From Octadecabacter dasysiphoniae (GTDB lineage Bacteria; Pseudomonadota; Alphaproteobacteria; Rhodobacterales; Rhodobacteraceae): a DNA stretch of 64,000 nucleotides. The notes below the pieces were generated by a model. That model searched no databases, had not been told where the DNA came from, and saw nothing but the letters and a program-made list of their open reading frames with translations. Positions 42,747 to 51,059 of the stretch are shown one piece after another. Position numbers and translations under genes: made by a program. The stretch lies in assembly GCF_021532615.1 (NCBI RefSeq), contig NZ_JAKGAQ010000002.1:186001-250000 (forward strand), given 5' to 3'. Positions within the stretch are counted from its first letter, which is position 1; each line of letters begins with the position of its first letter.

Positions 42747-43822
42747 CAAGCCCCATATTCATTGCTATCATGCTTCTCCACGATCTTCGCAAACCGACGC
42801 ATGAAACGCTCGTCGGCCTTGGCCTTTTGCTCCAGCACTTCGCGGGCGAACACCATGTGGTCCTCGTGGGCTTCCATCATCTCGGCCATGCGCGCGTTCG
42901 TCGCGGACCCGATCGCAGCCATCGCCGTCTGCGCCTCTTGGTCGGTCTTTACACCAATCTCGTTGATGCGGTGCGCGACGTCTTGTTGCTGGGCGGTTTT
43001 CAACGATTTCGTCAGCGCATCATACAGCACCACGCGCTGCTTTGTGTCCGTCGCCAGCTTGTTGATAAGAACCATCTGTGTCGCCGCCTGGTTCTGCAAT
43101 GAATCGATCCAGGTCTTACCCTTTTCGATATAGCGTTCCAGCGTTTGGGATTTCGCCAGCTTGACCTGTTCTTGTTGCACGGCCTCGTTGTAGGCGGCGT
43201 TCATCTGGGCGAGTTCTGTTTCCAGCTTCGTGCGCGCTGCCGCGTCCTGTTCAACGGAAATCTTGTTTTCGAGCGTGATAATCGCCGGATCCATGCCAAG
43301 GATTTCCGCGCGGACCGCTTCCAATTCCCCAACCACGGCCTCGCGTTCGCTCAGCGTCGATCCAAGGTTGCCCTCAACCTTCGTCTTCTGTTCTTCCAAA
43401 ATCGCGAGCTGGTTTTCCAACAGCTGAGTAATCACGTCGGATTTCGAAATCAGGTCTTGCAGCTTGTCATCCACAGACGCCGTGCGCATCCGTTCTTCGC
43501 GCATGCTGTCCGACTTGGCCCCGCTGAAAAAACCGACAAAGCTTTCCCATCCGGTTTTGGATCGCATCTCGTCGAAATCCTGCTGGAACCCAGCGGTGAC
43601 ATCATCCAGCCCCATAATCAGTTCTGCGATGTTGGCGTTCATCAGCTCGGTGTGCGCGTGCACATCCTCAAGCGACGCATTTTCGATATCGACAGCAATA
43701 TCCGTCCCCTCGGCCATTTTTTGACGGGCCGTTTCGATCCGGCTGGTCAGCTCGGAAATCTTGGATTGCGCTTCTTGCACTTGTGTCTGGGATTCACGGA
43801 TTTGGGCGTCGAAATCAGCCAT
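42746..43822 (-). CDS. Coiled-coil protein, weakly TelA (toxic anion resistance)-like
   Basis: This 358-aa acidic protein has long predicted coiled coils (about residues 1-45, 110-235 and 260-340) and no membrane span. The segment around QMVLINKLATDTKQRVVLYD, then LTKSLKTAQQQ, is reminiscent of the C-terminal part of TelA/KlaA proteins, but I would not call it on that alone. The start at 43822 follows GAGGA. It is the first gene of the nine-gene block and might scaffold the AAA+ ATPase. Confidence 0.72.
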   Translation of the reverse strand: MADFDAQIRESQTQVQEAQSKISELTSRIETARQKMAEGTDIAVDIENASLEDVHAHTELMNANIAELIMGLDDVTAGFQQDFDEMRSKTGWESFVGFFSGAKSDSMREERMRTASVDDKLQDLISKSDVITQLLENQLAILEEQKTKVEGNLGSTLSEREAVVGELEAVRAEILGMDPAIITLENKISVEQDAAARTKLETELAQMNAAYNEAVQQEQVKLAKSQTLERYIEKGKTWIDSLQNQAATQMVLINKLATDTKQRVVLYDALTKSLKTAQQQDVAHRINEIGVKTDQEAQTAMAAIGSATNARMAEMMEAHEDHMVFAREVLEQKAKADERFMRRFAKIVEKHDSNEYGA

Positions 43823-44078
43823 TTTAGTCCTCACTGCGATAATCGGTTGTGGGTTACATAGGTAATGTTAACGGCATTTATTAGGCGCGAGTAGTCCGAA
43901 TTTGGGATTAAGGCCCCAAAAAGGGTCTGGAAAACCCGACTGCGCACCCGACATATGAACGCCGTTCAATGCACATTCGCCAGCATCGCAACGGCCTGCG
44001 GTTCGTGGTGTTTGCACTGCTTTTCTGGACGCCCTATTGAGGCCGACCCCTTAATACCGACGTCATCGAATGCAGATT
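43823..44078. promoter_or_regulatory. Control region upstream of the AAA+ operon, with a 13-bp palindrome
   Basis: This 256-base region has no credible gene. It should hold the promoter of the minus-strand nine-gene block and the end of the L,D-transpeptidase transcript. TGAACGCCGTTCA at 43956-43968 is a perfect inverted repeat around one base and could be a repressor site. The part nearest the operon (43845-43900) is AT-rich. Confidence 0.45.
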
Positions 44079-44870
44079 TTAGGCGTCAACTTCAGCGTCA
44101 GTGTTTGTATCTTCTTGGGCGCTATCATCGTCGTCCGTGCCATAAATCAGCTCGGGGTCAACGATGTTGGGTTCCAGAACCACACCACGATTGGCCAGTT
44201 CCTCCCCCTCAAGCTCAACCGATTGCGCCTTGGTGCGCACGACAACACGGGTGCCGTTGGGCACGCGATCATACAGATCAATGATATCGTGGTTGAACAT
44301 GCGGATACATCCCGCAGACCCCGAATTGCCGATGGATGGTAAATCGTTGGTGCCGTGAATGCGGAAATGCGTGTCGCGCCCGTTCTGGAACAAATACAGC
44401 GCGCGTGATCCCAGCGGGCTGGCCAATCCTCCCTCGATACCGCGTGCGAACGGGCCATACACCGCAGGTTCGCGGCGCAGCATGTTTGCGGTTGGGGTCC
44501 AGCCGGGCCATTCGCGTTTCATCTGGATGGTGGATGGTTGGCTCATGCGTAGGCCTTGCTGGCCCACGGCGATCGGATACCGGCGCGCCATGCCGTCTTC
44601 TTCTACGAAATACAACAGCTTGGCATGAGGATCGACCACGATCGTTCCCGCTGCTTCGGGCCCGTTATATTCAACAACCGCGCGCTGATTGACCCCTTGC
44701 AAATACTCAGCCGGGATCGGGGGCAGCGTGTATTCGCCGTCTTCCAACAACCCGTAACCCTCGATGATCTCATCAACCGGCACATCGCCAATCAGCTCTG
44801 GTTCGGGCGATCCGCAGGCGGCCAGAAACCCCAACGCAAGGGCGGCAAAGGGTGTCGAAAGTCTGTGCAT
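44079..44870 (-). CDS. L,D-transpeptidase (YkuD-type) lipoprotein
   Basis: This 263-aa protein has a lipoprotein signal (LALGFLAAC, Cys19 as the lipidation site) and a YkuD domain with IHGTNDLPSIGNSGSAGCIR, where the His and the Cys of SxGCIR form the active site. Such enzymes make 3-3 cross-links or attach proteins to peptidoglycan. The C-terminus is a 30-residue acidic tail (DDDDSAQEDTNTD), unusual for the family. It acts in the periplasm, probably anchored to the outer membrane. Confidence 0.9.
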   Translation of the reverse strand: MHRLSTPFAALALGFLAACGSPEPELIGDVPVDEIIEGYGLLEDGEYTLPPIPAEYLQGVNQRAVVEYNGPEAAGTIVVDPHAKLLYFVEEDGMARRYPIAVGQQGLRMSQPSTIQMKREWPGWTPTANMLRREPAVYGPFARGIEGGLASPLGSRALYLFQNGRDTHFRIHGTNDLPSIGNSGSAGCIRMFNHDIIDLYDRVPNGTRVVVRTKAQSVELEGEELANRGVVLEPNIVDPELIYGTDDDDSAQEDTNTDAEVDA

Positions 44871-45015
44871 AGGTGTCCCCGAAATCCAAGTGTTGTCGAA
44901 ACCTTAACAGCCAAGCGCCGCCCAAAACCAGCCCCAAAGCCCCTGCAACACATTCGGATCGGGCGGCGTTCACAATTTTCTGGGAATCCGGCGCATCCCT
45001 GCCCATGTTGGGGGT

Positions 45016-45744
45016 ATGAGACTGACAGGAAAAACCGCAATCGTTACCGGGGCTGGCTCCGGTTTTGGGGCAGGCATTGCCCAGAAATTTGTCGCCGAAG
45101 GCGCGCGTGTGCTGGTGGCCGACATCAACGGCGATGCCGCCAATGATGTTGCCCGCCAGATCGGGGCATCGCCTTGGGTGGTGGATGTGTCTGACAACAC
45201 GTCCGTGCGGCGCATGGCGGGAAAACTGCCCAACCCAGACATCATCGTGAACAATGCCGGTATCACGCATTTGCCCGCGCCCATGGAAACGATCAGCGAC
45301 GAAGACTTTGATCGCGTGTTTCAGGTCAACATGAAATCCGTGTTCCTGATGGCCCGCCATTTCGTGCCAAAAATGAAAGACCGCGGCAGTGGTGTGATCC
45401 TCAACATCGCGTCCACTGCGGGCGTGTCGCCGCGCCCGAACCTGAATTGGTACAACGCCTCAAAGGGGTGGATGATCACCGCGACCAAGGCAATGGCGGT
45501 TGAACTTGCGCCCCACGGCATCCGCGTGAACGCGCTGAACCCCGTTGCAGGCGAAACCCCGTTGCTCAAATCCTTTATGGGTGAAGACACCCCCGAAATC
45601 CGTGCGAAATTTCTGTCCACGATCCCGCTGGGCCGGTTTTCCACCCCCGAAGACATGGGAAACGCCGCCGCGTTCCTGTGCAGCGATGAGGCAAGCATGA
45701 TCACCGGCGTCGCCATGGAAATCGACGGAGGGCGATGTGTATGA
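45016..45744 (+). CDS. Short-chain dehydrogenase/reductase
   Basis: This 242-aa classical SDR has TGAGSGFGAGIA as the NAD(P) motif, NNAG, a catalytic Ser in IASTAG, and YNASK with the Tyr/Lys pair. The C-terminal segment (ITGVAMEIDGG) is typical of 3-oxoacyl-ACP reductase-like or glucose-dehydrogenase-like members, so the substrate is open. Its stop overlaps the cupin start (ATGA). Confidence 0.9.
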   Translation: MRLTGKTAIVTGAGSGFGAGIAQKFVAEGARVLVADINGDAANDVARQIGASPWVVDVSDNTSVRRMAGKLPNPDIIVNNAGITHLPAPMETISDEDFDRVFQVNMKSVFLMARHFVPKMKDRGSGVILNIASTAGVSPRPNLNWYNASKGWMITATKAMAVELAPHGIRVNALNPVAGETPLLKSFMGEDTPEIRAKFLSTIPLGRFSTPEDMGNAAAFLCSDEASMITGVAMEIDGGRCV

Positions 45745-46103
45745 CCTTGAAAAAAGTAAACCTCGCCGAAAAACTCGCGATGTTCAGCACCCATTGGGAC
45801 CCGCACGTTGTGGCCAGCTACAATGGCAACGACGTCATGGTGGTAAAATTCACCGGCGAATTTCCGTTCCACAAACATGACACCACCGACGATTTCTTTT
45901 TGATCCTCGAGGGCGAGGTCACGCTGGACGGCGAAGATGGTGATGCCGTCACCCTTGGCCCGGGCGAATTGTGCGTGGTGCCCAAAGGCATGATCCACCG
46001 CCCCCGCGCCACGTCAGAGGCGAAAGTGCTGCTGATCGAACCCAAAGGCGAACCCAATTCAGGCGACAGCGACCGCCCCCCAGCCACAAAGCCGACCATC
46101 TGA
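45741..46103 (+). CDS. Cupin-domain protein
   Basis: This 120-aa single cupin has FPFHKHDTTDDFFLILEG (metal-ligand histidines and Glu) and CVVPKGMIHRPRA (second motif). The small cupin fold has varied uses: isomerase, dioxygenase or sensor. The ATG at 45741 is nine bases after GGAGG and overlaps the SDR stop; an in-frame ATG at 45735 is the alternative. It is coupled by TGATG to the 140-aa gene downstream. Confidence 0.85.
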   Translation: MTLKKVNLAEKLAMFSTHWDPHVVASYNGNDVMVVKFTGEFPFHKHDTTDDFFLILEGEVTLDGEDGDAVTLGPGELCVVPKGMIHRPRATSEAKVLLIEPKGEPNSGDSDRPPATKPTI

Positions 46104-46525
46104 TGCCGGGACTCTACAGCTTTTTCAGGCGTGTCTTGGGCCTGTCAGATAAACTCGAATTGTCAGACACCGCGACACCACCGCCCACCAATCCCAACCG
46201 CGTGCATATCTTTCACGGCACGTTCGCATCCGAGCTTGAAGCGACCGACTATTGCCTCACACCAGTGGGGCGTAACAAACCCGAACCGCTGACCCGCGAT
46301 TTGCCTGATGCCATGATCGACACATCCGAGGTTGAGATTATTTTCGGCCAAGCCCGCATCGCAGCCGCCACTCCGATGTTCACCCCGAATCCGAACGGTT
46401 TGCTGCGCGACATCGGCACGGATAACACCGTTATCATGATCGCCGACGCCGCATTTGGCGGGCTGCCTTACACGCTGAATGACACGCCATGCCTGCGCTA
46501 TGCCGGCCCTTATGAAGTCACCTGA
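46103..46525 (+). CDS. Unknown 140-aa protein coupled to the SDR-cupin pair
   Basis: The ATG shares bases with the cupin stop (TGATG). The product has a short basic N-terminal segment (YSFFRRVLGL), a proline-rich linker and a small alpha/beta region ending NDTPCLRYAGPYEV. No family is recognised. A longer ORF from 45971 lies in another frame of the cupin and is rejected. Its end overlaps the hydrolase gene on the other strand by 8 bases. Confidence 0.68.
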   Translation: MPGLYSFFRRVLGLSDKLELSDTATPPPTNPNRVHIFHGTFASELEATDYCLTPVGRNKPEPLTRDLPDAMIDTSEVEIIFGQARIAAATPMFTPNPNGLLRDIGTDNTVIMIADAAFGGLPYTLNDTPCLRYAGPYEVT

Positions 46526-47270
46526 AAAGCGCGCGCATCATCGGGCTGACAGGGCTTTCCAAACCTTCGATCACATCGAAATGGTGGCGGTCCGCCTCAA
46601 CCGTCAGATCACAATGCCATGCATCCGCCAGCCACTTGGCTTGATCAATAAACGCAGGTCTTTCAGCACTACCGACCCATGCGGTCACCGCCATATCCTG
46701 GCGCGCATGATGGATCGGGCTTTCGGCGTGGGCTTCCGCCGCATCAATCCCCAACGTGTCGTTCATCGTGGTGTCCATCAGCGGGGCCAGATCGGTGAGC
46801 GGTGAAATCGCCATGACGCGGGCCACGCGGGGCGACCAATGTGCCGCCATATCAACGCAGGCCATGCGGGCCACCAGATGCGCCCCCGCAGAATGGCCGA
46901 CCAGATATAGCGGGCCGTCGATGGCTTGGGCAATTTCATCTATCCTGCCTGCGATCTGGCGGGTCATATCGCCGATGCGCGCGGCGGGCGCCAAGGTATA
47001 AGACGGCAACGCACAGACATATCCCGCCGCCACCGCACCCGCCGCCAAATGGGAAAACATCGACGGTGATCCCGCCATCCAATACCCGCCATGCACAATC
47101 ACCACCGTGCCGCGCAACGCGCCATTGGGGGCGTATATCTCTCCGTTGGGGCTCGACTGGGTCAGGCCTTGGGCCGCGCGAAACGCCGCCGCCGCCGCAT
47201 CCCAACGGGCGTAATAGCCATCCCCGTCAGGAATATAGGCAGAATTGGCGTAGGCTTCGTCTGGTGTCAT
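46518..47270 (-). CDS. Alpha/beta hydrolase, kynurenine formamidase-like
   Basis: This 250-aa esterase-type hydrolase has the oxyanion-hole motif VHGGYWMAGS, the nucleophile elbow VGHSAGAHL (catalytic Ser) and a C-terminal HHFDVIEGL with the catalytic His. HGGYW is characteristic of the alpha/beta-hydrolase arylformamidases that release formate from N-formylkynurenine. A kynureninase is 23 kb away in the same window, which fits but does not prove the role. The start is at 47270, divergent from the aldehyde dehydrogenase gene. Confidence 0.78.
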   Translation of the reverse strand: MTPDEAYANSAYIPDGDGYYARWDAAAAAFRAAQGLTQSSPNGEIYAPNGALRGTVVIVHGGYWMAGSPSMFSHLAAGAVAAGYVCALPSYTLAPAARIGDMTRQIAGRIDEIAQAIDGPLYLVGHSAGAHLVARMACVDMAAHWSPRVARVMAISPLTDLAPLMDTTMNDTLGIDAAEAHAESPIHHARQDMAVTAWVGSAERPAFIDQAKWLADAWHCDLTVEADRHHFDVIEGLESPVSPMMRALFR

Positions 47271-47342
47271 ACATCCATCCCCTTGGACATCACGCGCATC
47301 ACGGCTAACTGTGTGCCAAACAATGTCCCTTCGGAGGCCACC

Positions 47343-48821
47343 ATGCTTGATTCCATCACCGACCTCAAATCCATGCTCACCCGTGCTGATCTTGTCTGCG
47401 AAGATGCTTTCGTGGGCGGCAAATGGGTGCAGGCGCGCAGCGGCGACACCATCGACGTGATCAACCCCGCGCGCGGCGATGTCATTGCCCGCGTCCCCGA
47501 CCTCAGCCGCGCAGAAGTCGCCGAAGCAATCGCAAGCGGCGAAACAGCCCGCCACGATTGGGCCAAACGCACCGCCAAAGACCGCGCCGGCGTGCTGCGC
47601 AAATGGTTCAACCTGATGATGGACCACCAAGAAGACCTCGCGATTATCCTGACCGCAGAACAGGGCAAACCCATCGCCGAAGCACGCGGCGAAATCGGCT
47701 ATGGTGCATCGTTCATCGAATGGTTCGCCGAAGAGGCCAAACGCATCTACGGCGAAACCATCCCCGGCCATCAACCCAATCTGCGCATCAACGTCATCAA
47801 GCAGCCCATCGGCGTCGCCGCGGGCATTACCCCATGGAATTTCCCCAACGCGATGATCGCCCGCAAAGTCGCGCCCGCGCTTGCTGCGGGTTGTGCGTTC
47901 ATCATCCGCCCGTCCGAACTCACGCCGCTGTCCGCGCTCGCGATGGGTAAACTCGCCCAAGAAGCAGGCGTACCTGACGGGTTGTTTTCCGTCGTCACGA
48001 CCAGCGACGCATCCGGTACGGGAAAAGAGTTTTGCGAAAACGAAGCCGTGCGCAAACTGACGTTCACAGGATCAACCCAAGTGGGCCGCATCCTGCTGAA
48101 ACAGGCCGCCGATCAGGTCATGAAATGTTCCATGGAACTGGGCGGCAACGCACCGTTCATCGTGTTTGACGACGCCGATCTTGACGAAGCCGTCACAGGC
48201 GCCATCGCCTGCAAATTCCGCAACAACGGCCAGACCTGCGTGTGCGCCAACCGCATCTATGTGCAATCGGGCGTCTATGATGCCTTCGCGGAAAAGCTCA
48301 AAATCGCTGTCGAAAAGCTCCAGATCGGGGACGGCTTTGCAGATGGCACGACGCTCGGCCCCATGATCGAAGCCAAGGCTGTGAAAAAGGTTGAAAACCA
48401 CCTCGCGGATGCGCTGTCCAAGGGCGCCACCGTGATTACGGGCGGCAAACCCCACAAGGACGGCGGCATGTTTTATGAACCCACCATCGTCACAGGCGCG
48501 ACGCAAGATATGGCCGTCGCCACCGAAGAAACATTCGGCCCCTTCGCGCCCCTGTTCAAATTCGACGACGTGGATGACGTGATCGCGCAAGCCAACGACA
48601 CGATCTTCGGACTTGCCGCGTATTTTTACGCCAAAGACCTCAGCCGCGTGACCAAAGTGGCCGAAGCGCTGGAATACGGCATCGTCGGCGTAAACACAGG
48701 CATCATTTCAACCGAAGTGGCCCCGTTCGGCGGCGTCAAGCAATCCGGCCTTGGGCGCGAAGGATCCCGCCACGGGATCGAGGATTACCTGGAGATGAAA
48801 TACATCTGCATGTCTGTGTGA
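47343..48821 (+). CDS. gabD: NAD(P)-dependent aldehyde dehydrogenase, succinate-semialdehyde dehydrogenase-like
   Basis: This 492-aa aldehyde dehydrogenase has TPWNFPNAM, FTGSTQVGR, CSMELGGNAPFIVFDDAD (catalytic Glu) and NNGQTCVCANR (catalytic Cys), with a C-terminal FGGVKQSGLGREGS. This combination is typical of the GabD subgroup that oxidises succinate semialdehyde to succinate. Glutarate semialdehyde is another possible substrate. The start follows GGAGG in the divergent 72-base region shared with the hydrolase gene. Confidence 0.9.
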   Translation: MLDSITDLKSMLTRADLVCEDAFVGGKWVQARSGDTIDVINPARGDVIARVPDLSRAEVAEAIASGETARHDWAKRTAKDRAGVLRKWFNLMMDHQEDLAIILTAEQGKPIAEARGEIGYGASFIEWFAEEAKRIYGETIPGHQPNLRINVIKQPIGVAAGITPWNFPNAMIARKVAPALAAGCAFIIRPSELTPLSALAMGKLAQEAGVPDGLFSVVTTSDASGTGKEFCENEAVRKLTFTGSTQVGRILLKQAADQVMKCSMELGGNAPFIVFDDADLDEAVTGAIACKFRNNGQTCVCANRIYVQSGVYDAFAEKLKIAVEKLQIGDGFADGTTLGPMIEAKAVKKVENHLADALSKGATVITGGKPHKDGGMFYEPTIVTGATQDMAVATEETFGPFAPLFKFDDVDDVIAQANDTIFGLAAYFYAKDLSRVTKVAEALEYGIVGVNTGIISTEVAPFGGVKQSGLGREGSRHGIEDYLEMKYICMSV

Positions 48822-48968
48822 AACACGCTGCGCGCTGCGCCTTCCAGATGGTGCAGCGAACGGCAGCTTCGAGCCCGAAGTGACGGATGCTGCGGTGTGG
48901 TTTAAGGTCTGCTCTTGTGAGAACTATGCAAATCTGATTGGTTCGGTGACGATTGAGAGGCGCTTTTT

Positions 48969-49598
48969 ATGAATGGCAATGATCTTCTTAAATACTTGGA
49001 GGTGAATGCGGATCACGACGATCCAATTTATGGACCGCAATGCCGATGTTCGGTCACCTTAACAGATGGGCTCTTTTTGCCGTGCGTGGTATTGCGACAG
49101 GCGAAGCCGACCGTTGATCTAGCACTGCGCCGGTTCGACAAAGAAAAGCATGGCAAAGGTGTTTTTGGCAGGTCAAAAAAGCCTTACCAACAGATAGTTC
49201 GTCACTTCATCACATCCGGTTCGTCGGTCGACAATCGCTATGTTCAGTCAATCGATCCAAGCCCATTCGCGCTTCCATCAGAGGTTATGAGCCAAATCAA
49301 GGGCGAGACCATGATGAGTTGGACAGGTTGGGTTTTTGAGATGACGGACGGTTCCATCTTTTCCTATGGTTCGACATTTTCGTTCGATTTTTTTGAATTG
49401 CCAGAAGGGTATGACTTCCGCGACGTGGCGAAAGTTTATAACCATTCTTACGTAAACGCCGATGGAGAAGTTGTTTCAATTAACGAAGATCGAGCTGGCT
49501 ACGTAGAGAAACGAAATGCTGATGACCAAGCCAGAGTCTACCGGGAAAGACCCTATTTTATCTGCTTTGCGGACAGCGGGCCTCAGTTTGAGCGATAG
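48969..49598 (+). CDS. Orphan 209-aa protein, AT-richer than its surroundings
   Basis: This soluble protein has an N-terminal segment with two close cysteines (YGPQCRCSVT) and beta-rich stretches (WTGWVFEMTDGSIFSYGSTF). I recognise no family. Base composition is visibly AT-richer (near 45-48% GC in several lines) than the 60% around it, and codon use differs, suggesting recent transfer. It has its own ribosome binding site (GAGAGG). Sequences containing AACGGCAGC flank it at 48859 and 49638. Confidence 0.72.
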   Translation: MNGNDLLKYLEVNADHDDPIYGPQCRCSVTLTDGLFLPCVVLRQAKPTVDLALRRFDKEKHGKGVFGRSKKPYQQIVRHFITSGSSVDNRYVQSIDPSPFALPSEVMSQIKGETMMSWTGWVFEMTDGSIFSYGSTFSFDFFELPEGYDFRDVAKVYNHSYVNADGEVVSINEDRAGYVEKRNADDQARVYRERPYFICFADSGPQFER

Positions 49599-50020
49599 GA
49601 GCGTAGACTCATTGCCGCCATTCGAACAAACGGAACCAACGGCAGCAAAGTCCGCCAAGCCGCTATTAGCCCCATCACCCCACCCACCAACGCAACGCCA
49701 ACCGAACGCTGTGTTCACATCCCATTCATCTCGCGCTCTTACCCTCACACATGGTTAACCCGCGTGCCTAAACCCCACGCGCCATGGAATTTTCGAAAAC
49801 GGCAGCCGGTCCCACAGACCACCTCGTTCTATGCAGAGACCCTGGTAGAGAAAAGGTGCAGGGACAGGTCGCAGCGCACAGACCTGAGGGGGCCTAAAAC
49901 ACCCCCACGGCCACCGCCTTCGCCCCGCCAAACAAAGGATCGCAATCGCGCCCGACCCCCGTCAGCATTCGCTGCTTCGGGCCGCTTGCGCATGTGCGAT
50001 CCTTGCGCCATTAAGCCTCC
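49599..50020. other. Gene-free accessory stretch with four closely spaced hairpins
   Basis: I see no credible gene in these 422 bases. Between 49808 and 49906 four inverted repeats follow each other: GGTC/GACC (49808-49820), CCCTG/CAGGG (49840-49863), CAGGTC/GACCTG (49865-49886) and GGGGG/CCCCC (49888-49906). A structured small RNA on either strand is possible but not established. I could not match it to 6S RNA, SRP RNA or tmRNA. Confidence 0.4.
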
Positions 50021-50437
50021 ATGGATTGGCTGAAAATCATACATATTTTGTGCGTCATGGGTTGGATGACATCCATCTTCGCCGTCCCGCGTGCCCTGAT
50101 TTACTGGAAACGCGATTTTGCCAAAACGGGTGTTGCGCTCAGCCCGCTGGGTGATCTCACCTATCGTTTGTATCGCTTTTCCGCCGGGCTGATGGTCATC
50201 GCGCTGATCACGGGCATCTGGCTGGGGGCTGCCGTTTGGGCGTTTGATACATGGGTGATCGTCAAACTCGCCCTCGTTTCGCTGCTGGTGATCCACTACA
50301 TGATGACGGGTGGCATGGTGGTGCGCGCCAAAAAGGGCACCTTCAAAGAATCCGATTTCTACCTGCGGATGTTCAACGAAATCAGCGTTCTAGGTGTGAT
50401 TGCCATCCTTTGGGTCGTTGTCGCTAAACCCTTCTAG
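50021..50437 (+). CDS. HemJ/CopD-like small membrane protein
   Basis: This 138-aa protein has about four transmembrane helices. WLKIIHILCVMGWM, the central WVIVKLALVSLLVIHY and the C-terminal RMFNEISVLGVIAILWVVVA closely follow the layout of HemJ, the protoporphyrinogen IX oxidase. However, the HemJ stretch LPRLFVYH is replaced by VPRALIYW, so the family's conserved His after that strand is missing. It may be a paralogue with another role. No haem gene is nearby. The ribosome binding site is poor. Confidence 0.7.
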   Translation: MDWLKIIHILCVMGWMTSIFAVPRALIYWKRDFAKTGVALSPLGDLTYRLYRFSAGLMVIALITGIWLGAAVWAFDTWVIVKLALVSLLVIHYMMTGGMVVRAKKGTFKESDFYLRMFNEISVLGVIAILWVVVAKPF

Positions 50438-50516
50438 GGATCGCACCAACAAAAACGTAAAACTATTTTGACTTTTCTCCCAAGGATTGACGCCGCGCGC
50501 GCGTCATACCCTAGTG

Positions 50517-51059
50517 ATGCGCATGACAGTAACAGACGAAGACTTGGCCGTGGCGGCCCAAAACGGCGACGAACAGGCCTTTGCCAGCCTGATCGCGCGC
50601 CAATACGACCGCCTGTTCCGTTTGTGTTTTCGCCTGACCGGATCGAGCCACGAGGCAGAAGACCTCACCCAAGACATCTGCGCCGCCCTGCCCGCCAAAC
50701 TTGCCAGCTATGACAGGCGCGCGCGGGTCACCACGTGGCTCTACCGTGTTGCCGTCAACGCGTCGCACGATCGGCGCCGCAAACAACAAACCCACGGGCG
50801 TGCCGCAGACGGTTGGGGCGATTGGGAACTCAACCGGCAAGCCGTCATCGCCGAAAACCAAACCCGCGCCGATTGGCTCGTTGCGGCTATGGCCCAACTG
50901 CCCGTCGATCTGCGCGACACGCTTGCCTTGGTCCTTGATGATCTGACCCACGCAGAGGCTGGCGATATCCTCGGCATCTCCGAAGGCACCGTATCATGGC
51001 GCCTCTCAGAGGCCCGCAAACACCTGAAATCCCTCAAGGAAAAGGAGGGCGTAGCATGA
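50517..51059 (+). CDS. ECF-type RNA polymerase sigma factor
   Basis: This 180-aa sigma factor has region 2 (about residues 15-80: QYDRLFRLCFRLTGSSHEA, then EDLTQDI) and region 4 (about residues 115-170: LPVDLRDTLALVLDDLTHAE, then ISEGTVSWRLSEARKHL). No zinc-binding anti-sigma domain follows. Its stop overlaps the start of a membrane-anchored vWA protein (ATGA), which is probably its regulator. The start at 50517 is chosen by domain boundary; 50523 is also possible. Confidence 0.92.
   Translation: MRMTVTDEDLAVAAQNGDEQAFASLIARQYDRLFRLCFRLTGSSHEAEDLTQDICAALPAKLASYDRRARVTTWLYRVAVNASHDRRRKQQTHGRAADGWGDWELNRQAVIAENQTRADWLVAAMAQLPVDLRDTLALVLDDLTHAEAGDILGISEGTVSWRLSEARKHLKSLKEKEGVA

Noticed and set aside
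44136..45146. Several ORFs of 60-200 aa opposite the L,D-transpeptidase and SDR genes.
   Set aside because: They are antisense shadows of clear protein families in GC-rich DNA.
49516..49758. 80-aa ORF overlapping the end of the orphan gene.
   Set aside because: No ribosome binding site, composition unlike coding sequence, mostly in the gene-free patch and no recognisable family.
49599..50020. Search for 6S RNA, SRP RNA, tmRNA or a tRNA.
   Set aside because: No conserved motif of any of these was found; only the hairpins can be supported.
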